From the NCBI GenBank assembly GCA_013289665.1, contig JABCZN010000009.1, positions 1-64,000 on the forward strand: a stretch of 64,000 nucleotides of DNA, in the 5' to 3' direction. The position numbers were made by a program, and so were the translations under genes. The notes under the pieces were generated by a model. The model searched no databases. It saw only the letters and a list, made by a program, of their open reading frames with translations, and was not told where the DNA came from. Positions 46,656-55,900 of this stretch are shown one piece after another. Within the stretch, counting starts at the first letter, position 1, and every line of letters begins with the position of its first letter. Origin of the DNA: Acidobacteriota bacterium (GTDB lineage Bacteria; Acidobacteriota; Terriglobia; Acidiferrales; UBA7541).

Positions 46656-47684
46656 ATGCTAGTCGTCATGCAATCCCACGCCACGGACGAACAAGTCCGC
46701 TCCGTCTGCGAAAAAATCGAATCTCTCGGGCTCAAGGCGCACCCGATCCCCGGCGCCGGCCGCACCGCCATTGGCATCACCGGCAACAACGGCGCCGTTG
46801 ACCTCGGCATCCTCGAATCCCTCCCCGGCGTAGTCGAATGTATTCCCGTCACCAAGCCCTACAAACTCGTCTCCCTCGACGTAAAATCCGACCCCACTAT
46901 CGTCCGCATCCCCACTCCCATGGGCGATGTCCTCGTCGGCGGACCGCATCTCGCCATGACGGCCGGCCCCTGCGCCGTCGAAACCGAAGAGCAGTCCCTC
47001 GCCATCGCCGAACAGCTCAAGCCCACCGGCGTGCGCCTCTTCCGTGGCGGCGCCTACAAGCCCCGCACTTCGCCCTACAGCTTTCAGGGACTCGGCCTCC
47101 CCGGCCTGAAAATTCTCGCGCAAGTCCGCAAACACTACGGCTTCGGCATCGTCACCGAAGCCATTGATAATGAATCGCTCGATTTAGTGGAAGAATGGGC
47201 CGACGTCATCCAGATCGGCGCCCGCAACATGCAGAATTTTTCCTTGCTCAAGCGCGCCGGCCGCGCCAAAAAACCCGTGCTTCTCAAGCGCGGCATGTCC
47301 GCCACGCTCGACGAATTCCTGATGGCCGCCGAATACGTGATGAGCGAAGGCAACTACAACGTCATGCTGTGCGAACGCGGCGTCCGCACCTTCTCGGATT
47401 TTTCTCGCAACACGCTCGATCTCGCCGTCGTGCCCGCCGTAAAAAAACGCAGCCACCTGCCCATCCTCGTCGATCCCAGCCACGGCACCGGCAAGCGCCA
47501 CAAAGTTCTTCCGCTCTCCCGCGCAGCCGTTGCCGTCGGCGCCGATGGCCTCCTCGTCGAAGTCCATCACCAGCCCGAAAAAGCCCTCTCCGACGGCATG
47601 CAATCCATCCTCCCCTCCGAATTCGCCGAACTCCTTGCCGAAATCCGCCAAATTGCCCAAGTCCTCCACCGCCACGTCAACTAG
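46656..47684 (+). CDS. aroF: 3-deoxy-7-phosphoheptulonate synthase (DAHP synthase)
   Basis: 342 residues; AAAGGAA precedes the ATG at 9 bases. An N-terminal ACT-like ferredoxin-fold domain (residues 1-70, [20 protein letters not shown]) precedes the type I-beta DAHP synthase barrel. Motifs are [51 protein letters not shown] and DPSHGTGKR (metal and PEP ligands). It condenses phosphoenolpyruvate and erythrose 4-phosphate, the first step of the shikimate pathway. The N-terminal domain gives feedback control by aromatic amino acids in relatives. Confidence 0.96.
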   Translation: MLVVMQSHATDEQVRSVCEKIESLGLKAHPIPGAGRTAIGITGNNGAVDLGILESLPGVVECIPVTKPYKLVSLDVKSDPTIVRIPTPMGDVLVGGPHLAMTAGPCAVETEEQSLAIAEQLKPTGVRLFRGGAYKPRTSPYSFQGLGLPGLKILAQVRKHYGFGIVTEAIDNESLDLVEEWADVIQIGARNMQNFSLLKRAGRAKKPVLLKRGMSATLDEFLMAAEYVMSEGNYNVMLCERGVRTFSDFSRNTLDLAVVPAVKKRSHLPILVDPSHGTGKRHKVLPLSRAAVAVGADGLLVEVHHQPEKALSDGMQSILPSEFAELLAEIRQIAQVLHRHVN

Positions 47685-47817
47685 CCCAGATCGTCTGGCA
47701 TAGGCCTTACTGCCCCAAAAGCAAATCACGGGCTGCCTACAGGAAGGACCTTCGTGCACCAGGGCACCTTTATCTTTTCTCTGGCAGCTATTCCGTAAAT
47801 AATGTAAATCGACGAAC

Positions 47818-48606
47818 ATGGATCAATGGACTTCGGGAGCGTACTACGACCAATGGATGGGGCGGTGGAGCCGCTTGGTGGCCCAGGAATTTCTAGGCTG
47901 GCTGGAGCTACCCGCGGGTCTGCGCTGGCTTGATGTCTGCTGCGGGAGCGGCGTAATAACTGAATCGATTCTTGAACGCAACGCGCCCGCCACTGTCGTT
48001 GGAGTGGATGCTTCCGTCGACCAGATCAGTTTCGCTCGCCAGCGATCTGCGCAACCCAACGTCTTCTTCGAGACCACGGACGCAATGGCCCTTCCGTTCC
48101 CGGGCTCTAGTTTCGATGTTGTGGTTTGCGGCCTGGGGTTGAACTTCCTTCCAAGTCCGAGGAGGGCACTCGAGGAATTTTCCCGTGTCACCAGGCCGGA
48201 TGGCACCATCGCTGTTTACGTTTGGGACTACGCCCAGGAAGCAAGGTTCTTGCGTGAGTTCTGGGATGCAGCCCTCGCCATCGACAGCGAAGCGGCCACC
48301 TTCGACCAGGCGCACCGTTTCCCAATGTGTACGCCAGAAGGACTCCGCGGCCTCTTCGAACAAGCAAAGCTGGAAGGCTTGACCTCGCACGCGATTGACG
48401 TAATGACACGTTTCACCAGCTTTGACGATTATTGGGAACCGCTATTGACCGGGCAGGGGTCGGCGCCAGGCTATCTCGCTTCGCGCAATCAACAGACCCA
48501 AACAGCGATTCGCGAGCGACTGAGGGCGACACTCCCGGCGAACCCCCAGGGAACAATCGAACTTCCCGCACGCGCCTGGGCAATTCGCGCACAGAAAAAT
48601 CTCTAA
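47818..48606 (+). CDS. SAM-dependent methyltransferase
   Basis: 262 residues. Class I methyltransferase fold: motif I LDVCCGSGV, acidic ribose ligand in VVGVDAS, and motif IV region FDVVVCGLGLNFL with post-motif FSRVTRPDGTIAVYVWDY. The sequence YYDQWMGRWSRLVAQEFL at the start is characteristic of one UbiE/Methyltransf_11-like group. Substrate unknown. No strong RBS is present (ATCGACGAAC). It lies 133 bases after aroF, but no functional link is evident. Confidence 0.88.
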   Translation: MDQWTSGAYYDQWMGRWSRLVAQEFLGWLELPAGLRWLDVCCGSGVITESILERNAPATVVGVDASVDQISFARQRSAQPNVFFETTDAMALPFPGSSFDVVVCGLGLNFLPSPRRALEEFSRVTRPDGTIAVYVWDYAQEARFLREFWDAALAIDSEAATFDQAHRFPMCTPEGLRGLFEQAKLEGLTSHAIDVMTRFTSFDDYWEPLLTGQGSAPGYLASRNQQTQTAIRERLRATLPANPQGTIELPARAWAIRAQKNL

Positions 48607-48626
48607 TTCTTCTTGTTTTTCCTCTG

Positions 48627-48750
48627 GCCGGGTGCGCCACACGCTGGTGTTGCGTGTGGGTCTCGGGTTCTGTTTCGCCTCCTGCTATCGGTTCGCTGCT
48701 ATCTGTTATCCTCATTCCAATCCAAAAACTGTAGACTGTAGACTTCCCTC
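48627..48750. repeat. Palindrome plus heptanucleotide tract
   Basis: The GGGTGCG-type palindrome has arms CCACACGC (48637-48644) and GCGTGTGG (48652-48659). It is followed by 7-base periodic sequence: CTGCTAT CGGTTCG CTGCTAT CTGTTAT near 48681-48708 and CTGTAGA twice near 48731-48744. These fill the gap before the next gene. Confidence 0.6.
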
Positions 48751-49884
48751 ATGCCCCACTCCAAAAACTTCCGCGTCTACTTCCTCCTCGCCCTCCTTCT
48801 CATTCTCGCTCTCGTCATACTTCTCCGTGAGCACCGCCCCTCCATCCTGCGCCCCGATCTTCACCTCAACGCCTACATCTCCACCTCCGACGGCTCGCTC
48901 ACCGTCGTCGATCTTGCCTCTCTCCGCGTCATCAACAAAATTCCCGTTGGCCCCGCCATCTCCGACCTGCGCGAACACGCCAAGCGCCCAGAAATCTGGG
49001 GCGTCAGCAGCGCCGGCGGCTACGTCTTCGTCCTCAACGCACGCAAGTCGCAAATCATCGCCAAAATTGCCGTCGGCCCTTCGCCGCTTTCGCTGGACTT
49101 CTCCTCCAACGGCGACCGCGTCTACACCACCTCCGCCGCCTCCGACCAGCTCCTCGCCATAGACACCGCCTCGCGCTCCATCCTCGGCCGCGCCCGAACC
49201 GGCTTCGAACCCGTGCAAGCCCGCATCACACCCGACCAAAAATTCATCCTGGTCGTCAATCGCCGCTCCTCCTCGCTCACCATTCACGACGCCGGCACCC
49301 TCCAGCCGCGCGCGGTCATCGAAGTCATCCCCCAGCCCGACGAAGTCGCCATCGTTCCCGACAGCTCCATCGCCTTCGTCATGAGCCGCTCGCAAAATCG
49401 CCTCTCCGTCGTCGATCTTCGTCGCGCCGTCCTGCTCGCCGATCTCGAACTTGCCGGCCGCCCCACGCAAATGCTAATGAAACCCGACGGCGGCGAACTC
49501 TACGTCATCTCTCCCGAAGCCCACGTCCTCCAAGTCATCAACACCTGGACCCACGAAGTCGGCGATACCATGCTCCTCGGCTCCGCTCCCGCCAGTGCCG
49601 TCCTCAGGGAAGACGCCTCCGAAATGTACGTCGCCGATCGCGCCGCCGGCCGCGTCTTCCCAGTGGATATCTTCAATCGCCGCATCGGCAAGCCCATCAA
49701 CGTGGGCGCCGCTCCCAACGCCATGCGCTTCGACCTCCCGCAATCTGTAGCCGAGCCCTCCATGCTCCTCGTGGTCAATGAATCCTCCGGCGACCTCGCC
49801 GTCCTCCGCCTCCGCACCGACTCCCTAATCACCCTAATCCCCGTAGGCAACACCCCCCAGCGCCTTGCTGTAAAACTCTTCTAA
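48751..49884 (+). CDS. Membrane-anchored YncE-like beta-propeller protein
   Basis: 377 residues. An N-terminal helix (VYFLLALLLILALVILL, about 8-25) anchors or exports it. The rest is a propeller of about seven blades: GSLTVVDLASLRVINKIPVG, KSQIIAKIAVGPSPL, SDQLLAIDTASRSILGRA and so on. It shares fold but little exact sequence with the protein at 45349-46359. Role unknown; a surface or periplasmic binding protein is likely. Confidence 0.8.
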   Translation: MPHSKNFRVYFLLALLLILALVILLREHRPSILRPDLHLNAYISTSDGSLTVVDLASLRVINKIPVGPAISDLREHAKRPEIWGVSSAGGYVFVLNARKSQIIAKIAVGPSPLSLDFSSNGDRVYTTSAASDQLLAIDTASRSILGRARTGFEPVQARITPDQKFILVVNRRSSSLTIHDAGTLQPRAVIEVIPQPDEVAIVPDSSIAFVMSRSQNRLSVVDLRRAVLLADLELAGRPTQMLMKPDGGELYVISPEAHVLQVINTWTHEVGDTMLLGSAPASAVLREDASEMYVADRAAGRVFPVDIFNRRIGKPINVGAAPNAMRFDLPQSVAEPSMLLVVNESSGDLAVLRLRTDSLITLIPVGNTPQRLAVKLF

Positions 49885-49934
49885 CCAATCCGCATCCGAA
49901 CCCATTCGTCTTCGCCACGGAAGTTCCGCGGAAT

Positions 49935-49972
49935 TGTAGCGCTGGCTTCCTCGCCAGCGCTCTTCTCTTCTC
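49935..49972 (+). terminator. TGTAG-flanked hairpin / terminator
   Basis: TTGT then stem AGCGCTGGC (49938-49946) / GCCAGCGCT (49953-49961) followed by CTTCTCTTCTC. It is 50 bases after the beta-propeller stop. It may end that transcript, and it shares the TGTAG flank of the repeat family. Confidence 0.6.
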
Positions 49973-50085
49973 ATTGCCCTCTGTGCCTGAGCGGCCTCGG
50001 CGTTAAATCCGTTCCGAATCAGATTCAGCCGAATATCCTGCAACCCACTCCCACCGCCGTACGTCCCACAAACCAGGAGGTCCTC

Positions 50086-51054
50086 ATGGGAAACCTTCTA
50101 ACGGTTTTCTCGTTTCTACTTCTCACCTCATCATCATCCCCCGCCCAAGACCCCGGCGCGCAGGCCGCTCAGCAAGCCATGCAGCAGGCCCAACAGGCGC
50201 AACAGTTCGCCATCGAAGCCACGCAACAAGCGCAGCAAGACGCGCAGCGGGCCATGCAGAACGCGACACACGCGGCCAACGCGCAGTCTTACCAGCCGTA
50301 CTTCGGCCTCACCTCCACACCAAAATTTTCCGTCAAACCCGGCGCCTACTCTGCCTCCACCAAAGTAAAACTCACCGACGCCACCCGCGGTGCCATCATC
50401 TACTACACCACCGACGGCTGGACTCCGACCGCCGCCTCGCAGCGTTACATGGGCCCGATCACCATTTCCTCCACCACCACGCTCCAGGCCATCGCCATCG
50501 CTCCCAATTTTCAGCGCAGCTTCGTCGCCTCCGGAAAATACACGGTCAACAATTCCAATTCCGCCCCGCAAGCTCCCGCCGAATCACAAGCTATTGACGT
50601 CACTCCCCAAGTTCCTCCCGGCGAAAGACTTCTCCTCCCACAAGGCACGCCCGTGCTTCTCGCCTTTGCCGCTGACGTGAATTCTCACGGCGCATCTGTC
50701 GGCGATCAGATTCCCACGACTGTCACCCGCGACGTCCAGCAGGACGGTGTCATCCTCATCAAGACCGGCACGGCCGCCGTTGGTACCGTAATTCAAGTCG
50801 ACAAGAACACTGCGTTCGGTCTCCCCGGCGTTCTCTCCTTCAAAGTGGATTATCTCGACCTGAACGGCACGCTCATCCGCCTGCGCGGTGAAGCGGCACG
50901 CGAAGGCGAGGCCAAGCCTCCAAACGCAGGCATCCTGATCCCCGTGGTCGGCCCGCTGACTGCACTTCGGCGGGGCACCGACGCCGTCATCAAGCAAGGC
51001 ACGCCCTTCACCGCATTTCTCTGCGCCGACACGTTCCTCGCCCCCGCCCAGTAG
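50086..51054 (+). CDS. Secreted protein with chitobiase-type C-terminal domain
   Basis: 322 residues, start behind a perfect AGGAGG. A signal peptide spans residues 1-20. A Gln/Ala-rich coiled tract (AAQQAMQQAQQAQQFA, about residues 25-65) follows. A CHB_HEX_C-type beta-sandwich (KFSVKPGAYSASTKVKLTDA, IIYYTTDGWTPTAASQRY, LQAIAIAPNFQRS, about 78-155) comes next. The C-terminal domain (about 180-320, LPQGTPVLLAFAADVNSHGA) resembles exported beta-barrel modules seen in TrbI/VirB10-like or LPS-stress proteins. The likely site is the periplasm. Function unknown; no enzyme domain. Confidence 0.72.
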   Translation: MGNLLTVFSFLLLTSSSSPAQDPGAQAAQQAMQQAQQAQQFAIEATQQAQQDAQRAMQNATHAANAQSYQPYFGLTSTPKFSVKPGAYSASTKVKLTDATRGAIIYYTTDGWTPTAASQRYMGPITISSTTTLQAIAIAPNFQRSFVASGKYTVNNSNSAPQAPAESQAIDVTPQVPPGERLLLPQGTPVLLAFAADVNSHGASVGDQIPTTVTRDVQQDGVILIKTGTAAVGTVIQVDKNTAFGLPGVLSFKVDYLDLNGTLIRLRGEAAREGEAKPPNAGILIPVVGPLTALRRGTDAVIKQGTPFTAFLCADTFLAPAQ

Positions 51055-51259
51055 GGCACACAATCACTCGAAAGAATTTCGTCTGCCCACCCTTCGATTC
51101 CTAGTAACTTTACCGCCCATCTCCCCGACAATCCCTTTGTCTGCCCGCCCCGGAGGAGCAATACTCAATTACGGAAATTCCCTCACGGTTGAATCAATTG
51201 CAAGGCAAGCAGTTAAACGCGCCGGAAAAGCGCGGGATCCTCTGGATGGGAGAATGCGC

Positions 51260-52612
51260 ATGAGCGACCAGTCGAAAATTGGGCCGAAGCAACACAAAAA
51301 AAGCCGCGCCGCAACCGGCCGCCGGCGCTTCCTTCAGGACGCCGCGGCAACCGCTGTGGTTGCGGTGGCTGCTCCAAATCTCCTGGTTGGAAAATCTGCC
51401 CGAGCCGCAAACCGCGGGATCAAGATCGGCTTCATCGGCCCGCGCACCGGAGCTCTGGCCCGCTTCGGCGAAAGCAACGATTTCGTCCTCGCCGGAATCC
51501 GCAAGGTGATAGCCAACGGTATCCTGATCAACGGCAGAACATATCCCGTCGAGATTCTGGAAAAAGACAGCCAGTCCGATCAAAAACACGCCGCCGAAAT
51601 CGCCTCCGACCTGATCCAATCCGGCCACGTGGACCTGATGGTCGCTTCCAGCACCGGCGCCACCGTCAATCCCGTCAGCGACCAGTGCGAGAAAAATGGT
51701 GTTCCGTGCATCACCACCGACGCTCCATGGCAATCCTGGTTCTTCGGCCGTGGCGGCACGCCTGAAAAAGGTTTCGACTGGACCTACCATTTTTTCTGGG
51801 GGCTCGAAGATCTGATTGCCGTCTTCACGGCCATGTGGGGATCCATCCCCACCAACAAAGTCGTCGGCGCGCTCTGGCCCAGCGATCCCGAAGGCATCGC
51901 CTACTCCGACGCCAAGTTCGGTTTTCCCCCGGCGCTGCAGGCAAAAGGCTTCAAACTCGTCGATCCCGGCCGCTTCGAAACTTCCTCGGCCGACTATTCC
52001 GCGCACATCGCCGTGTTCAAAAAAGCGAACGTGGAAATTCTTTCCGGGGTACTTCCTCCGCCGGCGTTCGCCGCTTTCTGGAAACAGGCAGGCGAACAAG
52101 ACTTCAAACCGAAAATCGCCAGCGTCGCCAAGGGAATTCTCTTCCCCACCGCCGTCGAAGCATTGGGAGGTCGCGGCGCCGGCTTGAGCACCGAAGTCTG
52201 GTGGTCGCCAAGTTTCCCCTTCAGTTCCGGCCTCACCGGAAAAAATTCCGCCGAACTCTGCGCCGCCTACGAAGACGAAACCAAAAAGCAGTGGACCCAG
52301 CCGCTAGGCTACCTGCACGCCCTGTTCGAAGTCGCCCTCGACGTCCTCAAACGCACCAAGGACATCAATTCCGCCGCCGCCATTCGCGACTCCATCCTCA
52401 CCACCAACTACAACTCCATCGTCGGCCCCATCGCCTGGCACGGCCAGCCCGTCAAAAATGTCACCAAAACTCCCCTCGTCGGAGGCCAGTGGATTCCCGG
52501 CTCCCAATTCAAAGGCAGCGGCGGCCAACATTTCAAGTACGATCTCGTAATCGTCAGCAACGAGCACGACCCAACCATCGGTCTCCAACGCAAACTAGAG
52601 CCCCTTTCCTAA
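51260..52612 (+). CDS. Tat-exported ABC substrate-binding protein (branched-chain amino acid type)
   Basis: 450 residues from the ATG at 51260; an ATG two codons upstream sits too close to the GGGAGA box. A twin-arginine leader (GRRRFLQDAAATAVVAVAA, about residues 23-42) is followed by a Peripla_BP_6 (LivK-type) domain: KIGFIGPRTGALARFGES, VDLMVASSTGATVNPVSDQC, VVGALWPSDPEGIAYSDA. LivK proteins bind amino acids, amides or urea for ABC import. No permease or ATPase gene lies nearby. It ends in a strong palindrome that includes its stop. Confidence 0.88.
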   Translation: MSDQSKIGPKQHKKSRAATGRRRFLQDAAATAVVAVAAPNLLVGKSARAANRGIKIGFIGPRTGALARFGESNDFVLAGIRKVIANGILINGRTYPVEILEKDSQSDQKHAAEIASDLIQSGHVDLMVASSTGATVNPVSDQCEKNGVPCITTDAPWQSWFFGRGGTPEKGFDWTYHFFWGLEDLIAVFTAMWGSIPTNKVVGALWPSDPEGIAYSDAKFGFPPALQAKGFKLVDPGRFETSSADYSAHIAVFKKANVEILSGVLPPPAFAAFWKQAGEQDFKPKIASVAKGILFPTAVEALGGRGAGLSTEVWWSPSFPFSSGLTGKNSAELCAAYEDETKKQWTQPLGYLHALFEVALDVLKRTKDINSAAAIRDSILTTNYNSIVGPIAWHGQPVKNVTKTPLVGGQWIPGSQFKGSGGQHFKYDLVIVSNEHDPTIGLQRKLEPLS

Positions 52613-52655
52613 TGTAATGGCCGGTCATAAGACCGGCCATTACATTCTTCCTCTT
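52611..52655 (+). terminator. Perfect 16-bp palindromic terminator
   Basis: Arms 52611-52626 and 52631-52646 pair perfectly around an ATAA loop, then TCTTCCTCTTCTC. The left arm begins in the TAA stop. The core GGCCGGTC/GACCGGCC is identical to the hairpin at 29037-29056. A CTCTGCG-type element follows (52655-52700). Confidence 0.75.
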
Positions 52656-52818
52656 CTCTGCGACACCTCAGCACCCTCGGCGTCTCCGGGTTATCTTTAC
52701 TCCGATTCCGATCTGTCACTCACCAGTCCTATTTACTTCCTCATTTCTCTTCGCTAGCCTGTCATCCTCCGGCGCACTCCTCCCCAGCCTGGTGCAACCG
52801 TCCGGCAAGGAGCCAACC

Positions 52819-53601
52819 ATGTCCACGCGTGCCGTTAGCAAGACCAATCACTCGACTGAAAAATCGCAAACCAAATCGCCCATCCGCATCGTGCCGCTTC
52901 ATCCTCACGTTCGTGATGCCGCCGCCCCCGCGCCACATCTCACCTATCGCAACGGCCCTCTCCTCACCAACGTCGAACTCTTCACCCTATTCTGGGGCGC
53001 AGCCTGGCAGGAAGCCGCAAACACGCAGCTCAGCCAGCAGATGAACTCCTTCTTCGATTTCATCCTGACCAGCCAGCTTCTCGACCAGCTCGCCGAGTAC
53101 AGCGTCCCCGGGAAATCCATCGGCCACGGCAAGCGCATCGGCACAAAAATCCTTGCGACTTCCGAGCCCGGCAAATCCGTCCAGGATTCCGCGATTCAAT
53201 CACTGCTCAAATCCGAACTCGCAAACGGCACGATTCCGCCCGCCAATGCCAATTCGCTTTACTTCGTCTTTTTCCCCCCCGGCACCCAGGTGAAACAGGG
53301 CGGCGCCGCGAGCTGCAAGGACTTCTGCGGTTACCATGACGCCACGCCCGACGACATTTTCTACGCCGCCATGCCTTTCCCCGGCTGCCCCGGCTGCCTC
53401 GGCGGAATCGCCCTCCTCCCCGCCCTCACTTCCACGAGTTCCCATGAACTCTGCGAAGCCATCACCGACCCTATCCCCGGCCAAGGCTGGTACGACGACA
53501 GCAACGGCGAAATCGGCGACATCTGCGCCTGGAAAACCAAACAGCTCGGCCCCTACACCATCCAACTCGAATGGTCCAACTCCGCCGGCAACTGCATCTA
53601 G
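52819..53601 (+). CDS. EXORDIUM-like protein with HELCE motif
   Basis: 260 residues from the ATG behind AAGGAG; an ATG nine codons upstream is weaker. The middle and C-terminal parts have YFVFFPPGTQV, CKDFCGYHDA, a SSHELCEAITDP motif and GWYDDSNGEIGDICAW. These correspond to HELAE and GEIxDLC segments of plant phosphate-induced/EXORDIUM proteins and their bacterial relatives. HELxE resembles a zinc-peptidase helix, with the Asp of GEIGD as a possible further ligand. No classical signal peptide: the N-terminus is basic and hydrophilic. Activity is unproven. Confidence 0.7.
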   Translation: MSTRAVSKTNHSTEKSQTKSPIRIVPLHPHVRDAAAPAPHLTYRNGPLLTNVELFTLFWGAAWQEAANTQLSQQMNSFFDFILTSQLLDQLAEYSVPGKSIGHGKRIGTKILATSEPGKSVQDSAIQSLLKSELANGTIPPANANSLYFVFFPPGTQVKQGGAASCKDFCGYHDATPDDIFYAAMPFPGCPGCLGGIALLPALTSTSSHELCEAITDPIPGQGWYDDSNGEIGDICAWKTKQLGPYTIQLEWSNSAGNCI

Positions 53602-53621
53602 TCTCATTTCGCGCCTGCGAT

Positions 53622-53715
53622 TGTAGGCTCGTCCGCCGCGGCGGACGAGCCGCTCTTCCTTCTGAGTGCGAACGCGAAGCCTTCGCTTTTACGCACTAAA
53701 CCCAGCCATCCAAAT
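53622..53715. repeat. Composite palindromic repeat, copy A
   Basis: TTGTAG, then perfect arms GGCTCGTCCGCC (53626-53637) / GGCGGACGAGCC (53640-53651). Then CTTCCTTCTGAGTGCG and the hairpin GCGAAG/CTTCGC (53674-53686), followed by TTTTACGCACTAAACCCAGCC. The same two modules in the same order occur at 60161-60250. Confidence 0.75.
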
Positions 53716-53846
53716 TCCCTGACTCCCACAATCCCCCAAAACCAATTTTCCCTTCTACCCCCGCAAAAACTCCCGGTGTATCATCTCCCCGCCTCCGCCA
53801 CACCGGAGATTCTCTCAACAATCATTCCATCCCAACAGGAGACACT

Positions 53847-54233
53847 ATGAAAATTTCGCGAGCAATTCTCGGCGCAACTCTGCTGACAGCCACTGCGGTC
53901 TACGCCGCCGTGCGTCCCGCTCCCTCCCAGGACGTCATCAAGGTCGCCGGCGACAGCCACACGGTCATCTTCGAGAACGACCAGGTTCGCGTCCTCGCCG
54001 TGCACTTCAAGCCCGGCCAGGTCGCGCCAATGCATTCGCATCCCGCAAACGTCTCTTATTTTCTAACGGATGGAAAATTGAAAATCACCCTGCCGGACGG
54101 CAAAGTGATCGAACGCAGTCCTAAGGCCGGAACCGCGGGCTGGAGCGACGCCGTCACCCACGCCGCCGAAAACATTGGCGCCACCGACTTCCAGCAAGTC
54201 CAGGTCGAACTAAAAACCCAAATCGCAAAATAG
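53847..54233 (+). CDS. Exported cupin-domain protein
   Basis: 128 residues; ACAGGAGACACT precedes the ATG. A signal peptide (ISRAILGATLLTATAVYAA) spans about 1-21. A single RmlC-like cupin barrel follows, with motif 1 PGQVAPMHSHPANVSYFLTDGKL, seen as PGQVAPMHSHPANVSYFL. The histidines in HSH are the usual metal ligands. The second motif is degenerate (the second His is WSDAVTHAAENIG). It may be a periplasmic sensor or sugar-binding protein; no enzymatic role is assigned. Confidence 0.85.
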   Translation: MKISRAILGATLLTATAVYAAVRPAPSQDVIKVAGDSHTVIFENDQVRVLAVHFKPGQVAPMHSHPANVSYFLTDGKLKITLPDGKVIERSPKAGTAGWSDAVTHAAENIGATDFQQVQVELKTQIAK

Positions 54234-54244
54234 CCTGTCACCGG

Positions 54245-55369
54245 TCAGCAGATCCATCGCACCGCGCTGGCCAGCCGCCGCGGGAGGTGCGGTCCAACCT
54301 TTGCCATGCACATCCGTGCTGCACGCCAGGCAAACGACGGTACATCCAGCCGTACCCCGATCGCGGGAGGATTGGACACATAGCGCGACAATGGTGCCCT
54401 GGTGCCACCCCAGATCACCAGTTCCTTCAGTCCCAGTCGGATCAGATGCTCGATGAGGTAGGCCCGCAACACAGTGGAGAGCGAATCGGCGTTGAAGTCT
54501 ACATCGTGATTGCACTGGAAGCGCAACACCGCCCCACCGGGCCTATACCATCCTCCAAGCACACTCAGCCATTTTCCGTCGCGATGCTTCAGGCCTACAG
54601 CCAGCGGCCGCCTTGTTGCCGTCACCATGTCCAAACAATTCTCAAAGTCCGCCAGCGCCGACTGTGCCGTAAATTTGGATTTGGGCCGCAGTTCGCGCGC
54701 CACGGCACGGAACTCGTCCATCGAGAGAATCTCTATAAAGGCACTCCCGGATGCCTCGAAACGCCTCCGATAATAGCGAAAATTGTGTCGTGTTGTGCTG
54801 CCCAGGCCCTCGAGAAACTGCTCATATGTGGCCGCCAGAGGCAAATGATCGTGAATTTTCCAAAGTTGAGCATAGTTGTTTTCAATGGAGGAACACCTTC
54901 CATCGACAGACCTGGAAGCGATCAATTGCGTCACGGCGTCATATTCGCCGCTGGATCGCAAGACTAACAGCCGCAGACCCCGAATCCCCGGTGACGCAAG
55001 CAACATCTCCGTCGCAGCGCGGAATGCGCTCTGTTGATGCACGGGATTCGAGAGCAGGATGCCGCCCAGACTTCCGTCGCCGTATACAATTCCGGTGGGG
55101 ATGCCGGAGATAACTCTTTCTTTTGTATACATGATCCCGACCAAATCGCCGGCGTTGTATACAGTCACGACTCTGGGCCCCCATCCTTTGGTCATGGAGG
55201 CAAGAAAAAACTGCGGATCGAGCATTGCCTCGTCTTTCTGAATCAACGGTCTCGCCACCTCTCCTAATCGGCGAATTTCCGCGCTGGAGGACAATACAAC
55301 TCCGGAGAAGTTGTTCGTGGAAGAGTGCATGGAGAGATTCGTTGAAATGCCGGCATCCGAGGTGTTCAT
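54245..55369 (-). CDS. GNAT-type acyltransferase (BioF2/FemAB-like)
   Basis: 374 residues. The GNAT-fold pair of FemAB/Acetyltransf_6 type is suggested by AATYEQFLEGLGSTTRHNFRYYRRRFEASG, here as TYEQFLEGLGSTTRHNFRYY, and by WLSVLGGWYRPGGAVLRFQCNHD, here as LGGWYRPGGAVLRFQCN. These occur in proteins linked to exopolysaccharide or cellulose export. An acceptor cannot be named. It is convergent with the cupin gene, with 11 bases between stops. Confidence 0.72.
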   Translation of the reverse strand: MNTSDAGISTNLSMHSSTNNFSGVVLSSSAEIRRLGEVARPLIQKDEAMLDPQFFLASMTKGWGPRVVTVYNAGDLVGIMYTKERVISGIPTGIVYGDGSLGGILLSNPVHQQSAFRAATEMLLASPGIRGLRLLVLRSSGEYDAVTQLIASRSVDGRCSSIENNYAQLWKIHDHLPLAATYEQFLEGLGSTTRHNFRYYRRRFEASGSAFIEILSMDEFRAVARELRPKSKFTAQSALADFENCLDMVTATRRPLAVGLKHRDGKWLSVLGGWYRPGGAVLRFQCNHDVDFNADSLSTVLRAYLIEHLIRLGLKELVIWGGTRAPLSRYVSNPPAIGVRLDVPSFAWRAARMCMAKVGPHLPRRLASAVRWIC

Positions 55370-55900
55370 AGTTTCTAGGCCAAAATTTCAGCTTAAGCTT
55401 GCTGGGTAGGGATCAAAATATATACGGGCTACGCCTTCCGCGCTGTTCGATTTGAGACACCCAGCCGGCCCGCCCCGGCTGTCGCCCAAAGGGTCTGACG
55501 CTCCCTACCCTAATCCGCAGCCCCGGAAACTGCCGAAAAGACAGGCACTACGGATTTCCGGAAGGTCCGAGTCGAACCAAGGCCGCAAGTCGCTAAGTAG
55601 CGCAGAGCTTCCACCTCTACGCTGCATGGAAAGCTTGTCATCGTTCGCGCCCGCACGAGGCGGGCGCGAACGACCTCCACTTGGAGTATGTGCACAACTG
55701 AAACGTTGGGATTGTTCGCCTATAGCCGGTTTTTGCAGTCCGGCGATTGCAGTTCACCGATAGCGCCACCGGTATCCAGAAACCTTATCGAATAGGTTCT
55801 GAGTGACAATGTGTTCGATGGCTGCCTATCGGAAAATTAGGGTCAGCTCACTTCATGGGGCAACTACTCAGCGGCTTACTGATTACGGATAACGTTCTTC
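55370..55900. other. Intergenic with a perfect 14-bp palindrome
   Basis: The only structural feature is a perfect hairpin, TCGTTCGCGCCCGC (55641-55654) / GCGGGCGCGAACGA (55660-55673), with a 5-nt loop. A heptad-like CTTACTGATTACGG lies at about 55874. No coding sequence was recognised. Confidence 0.5.
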
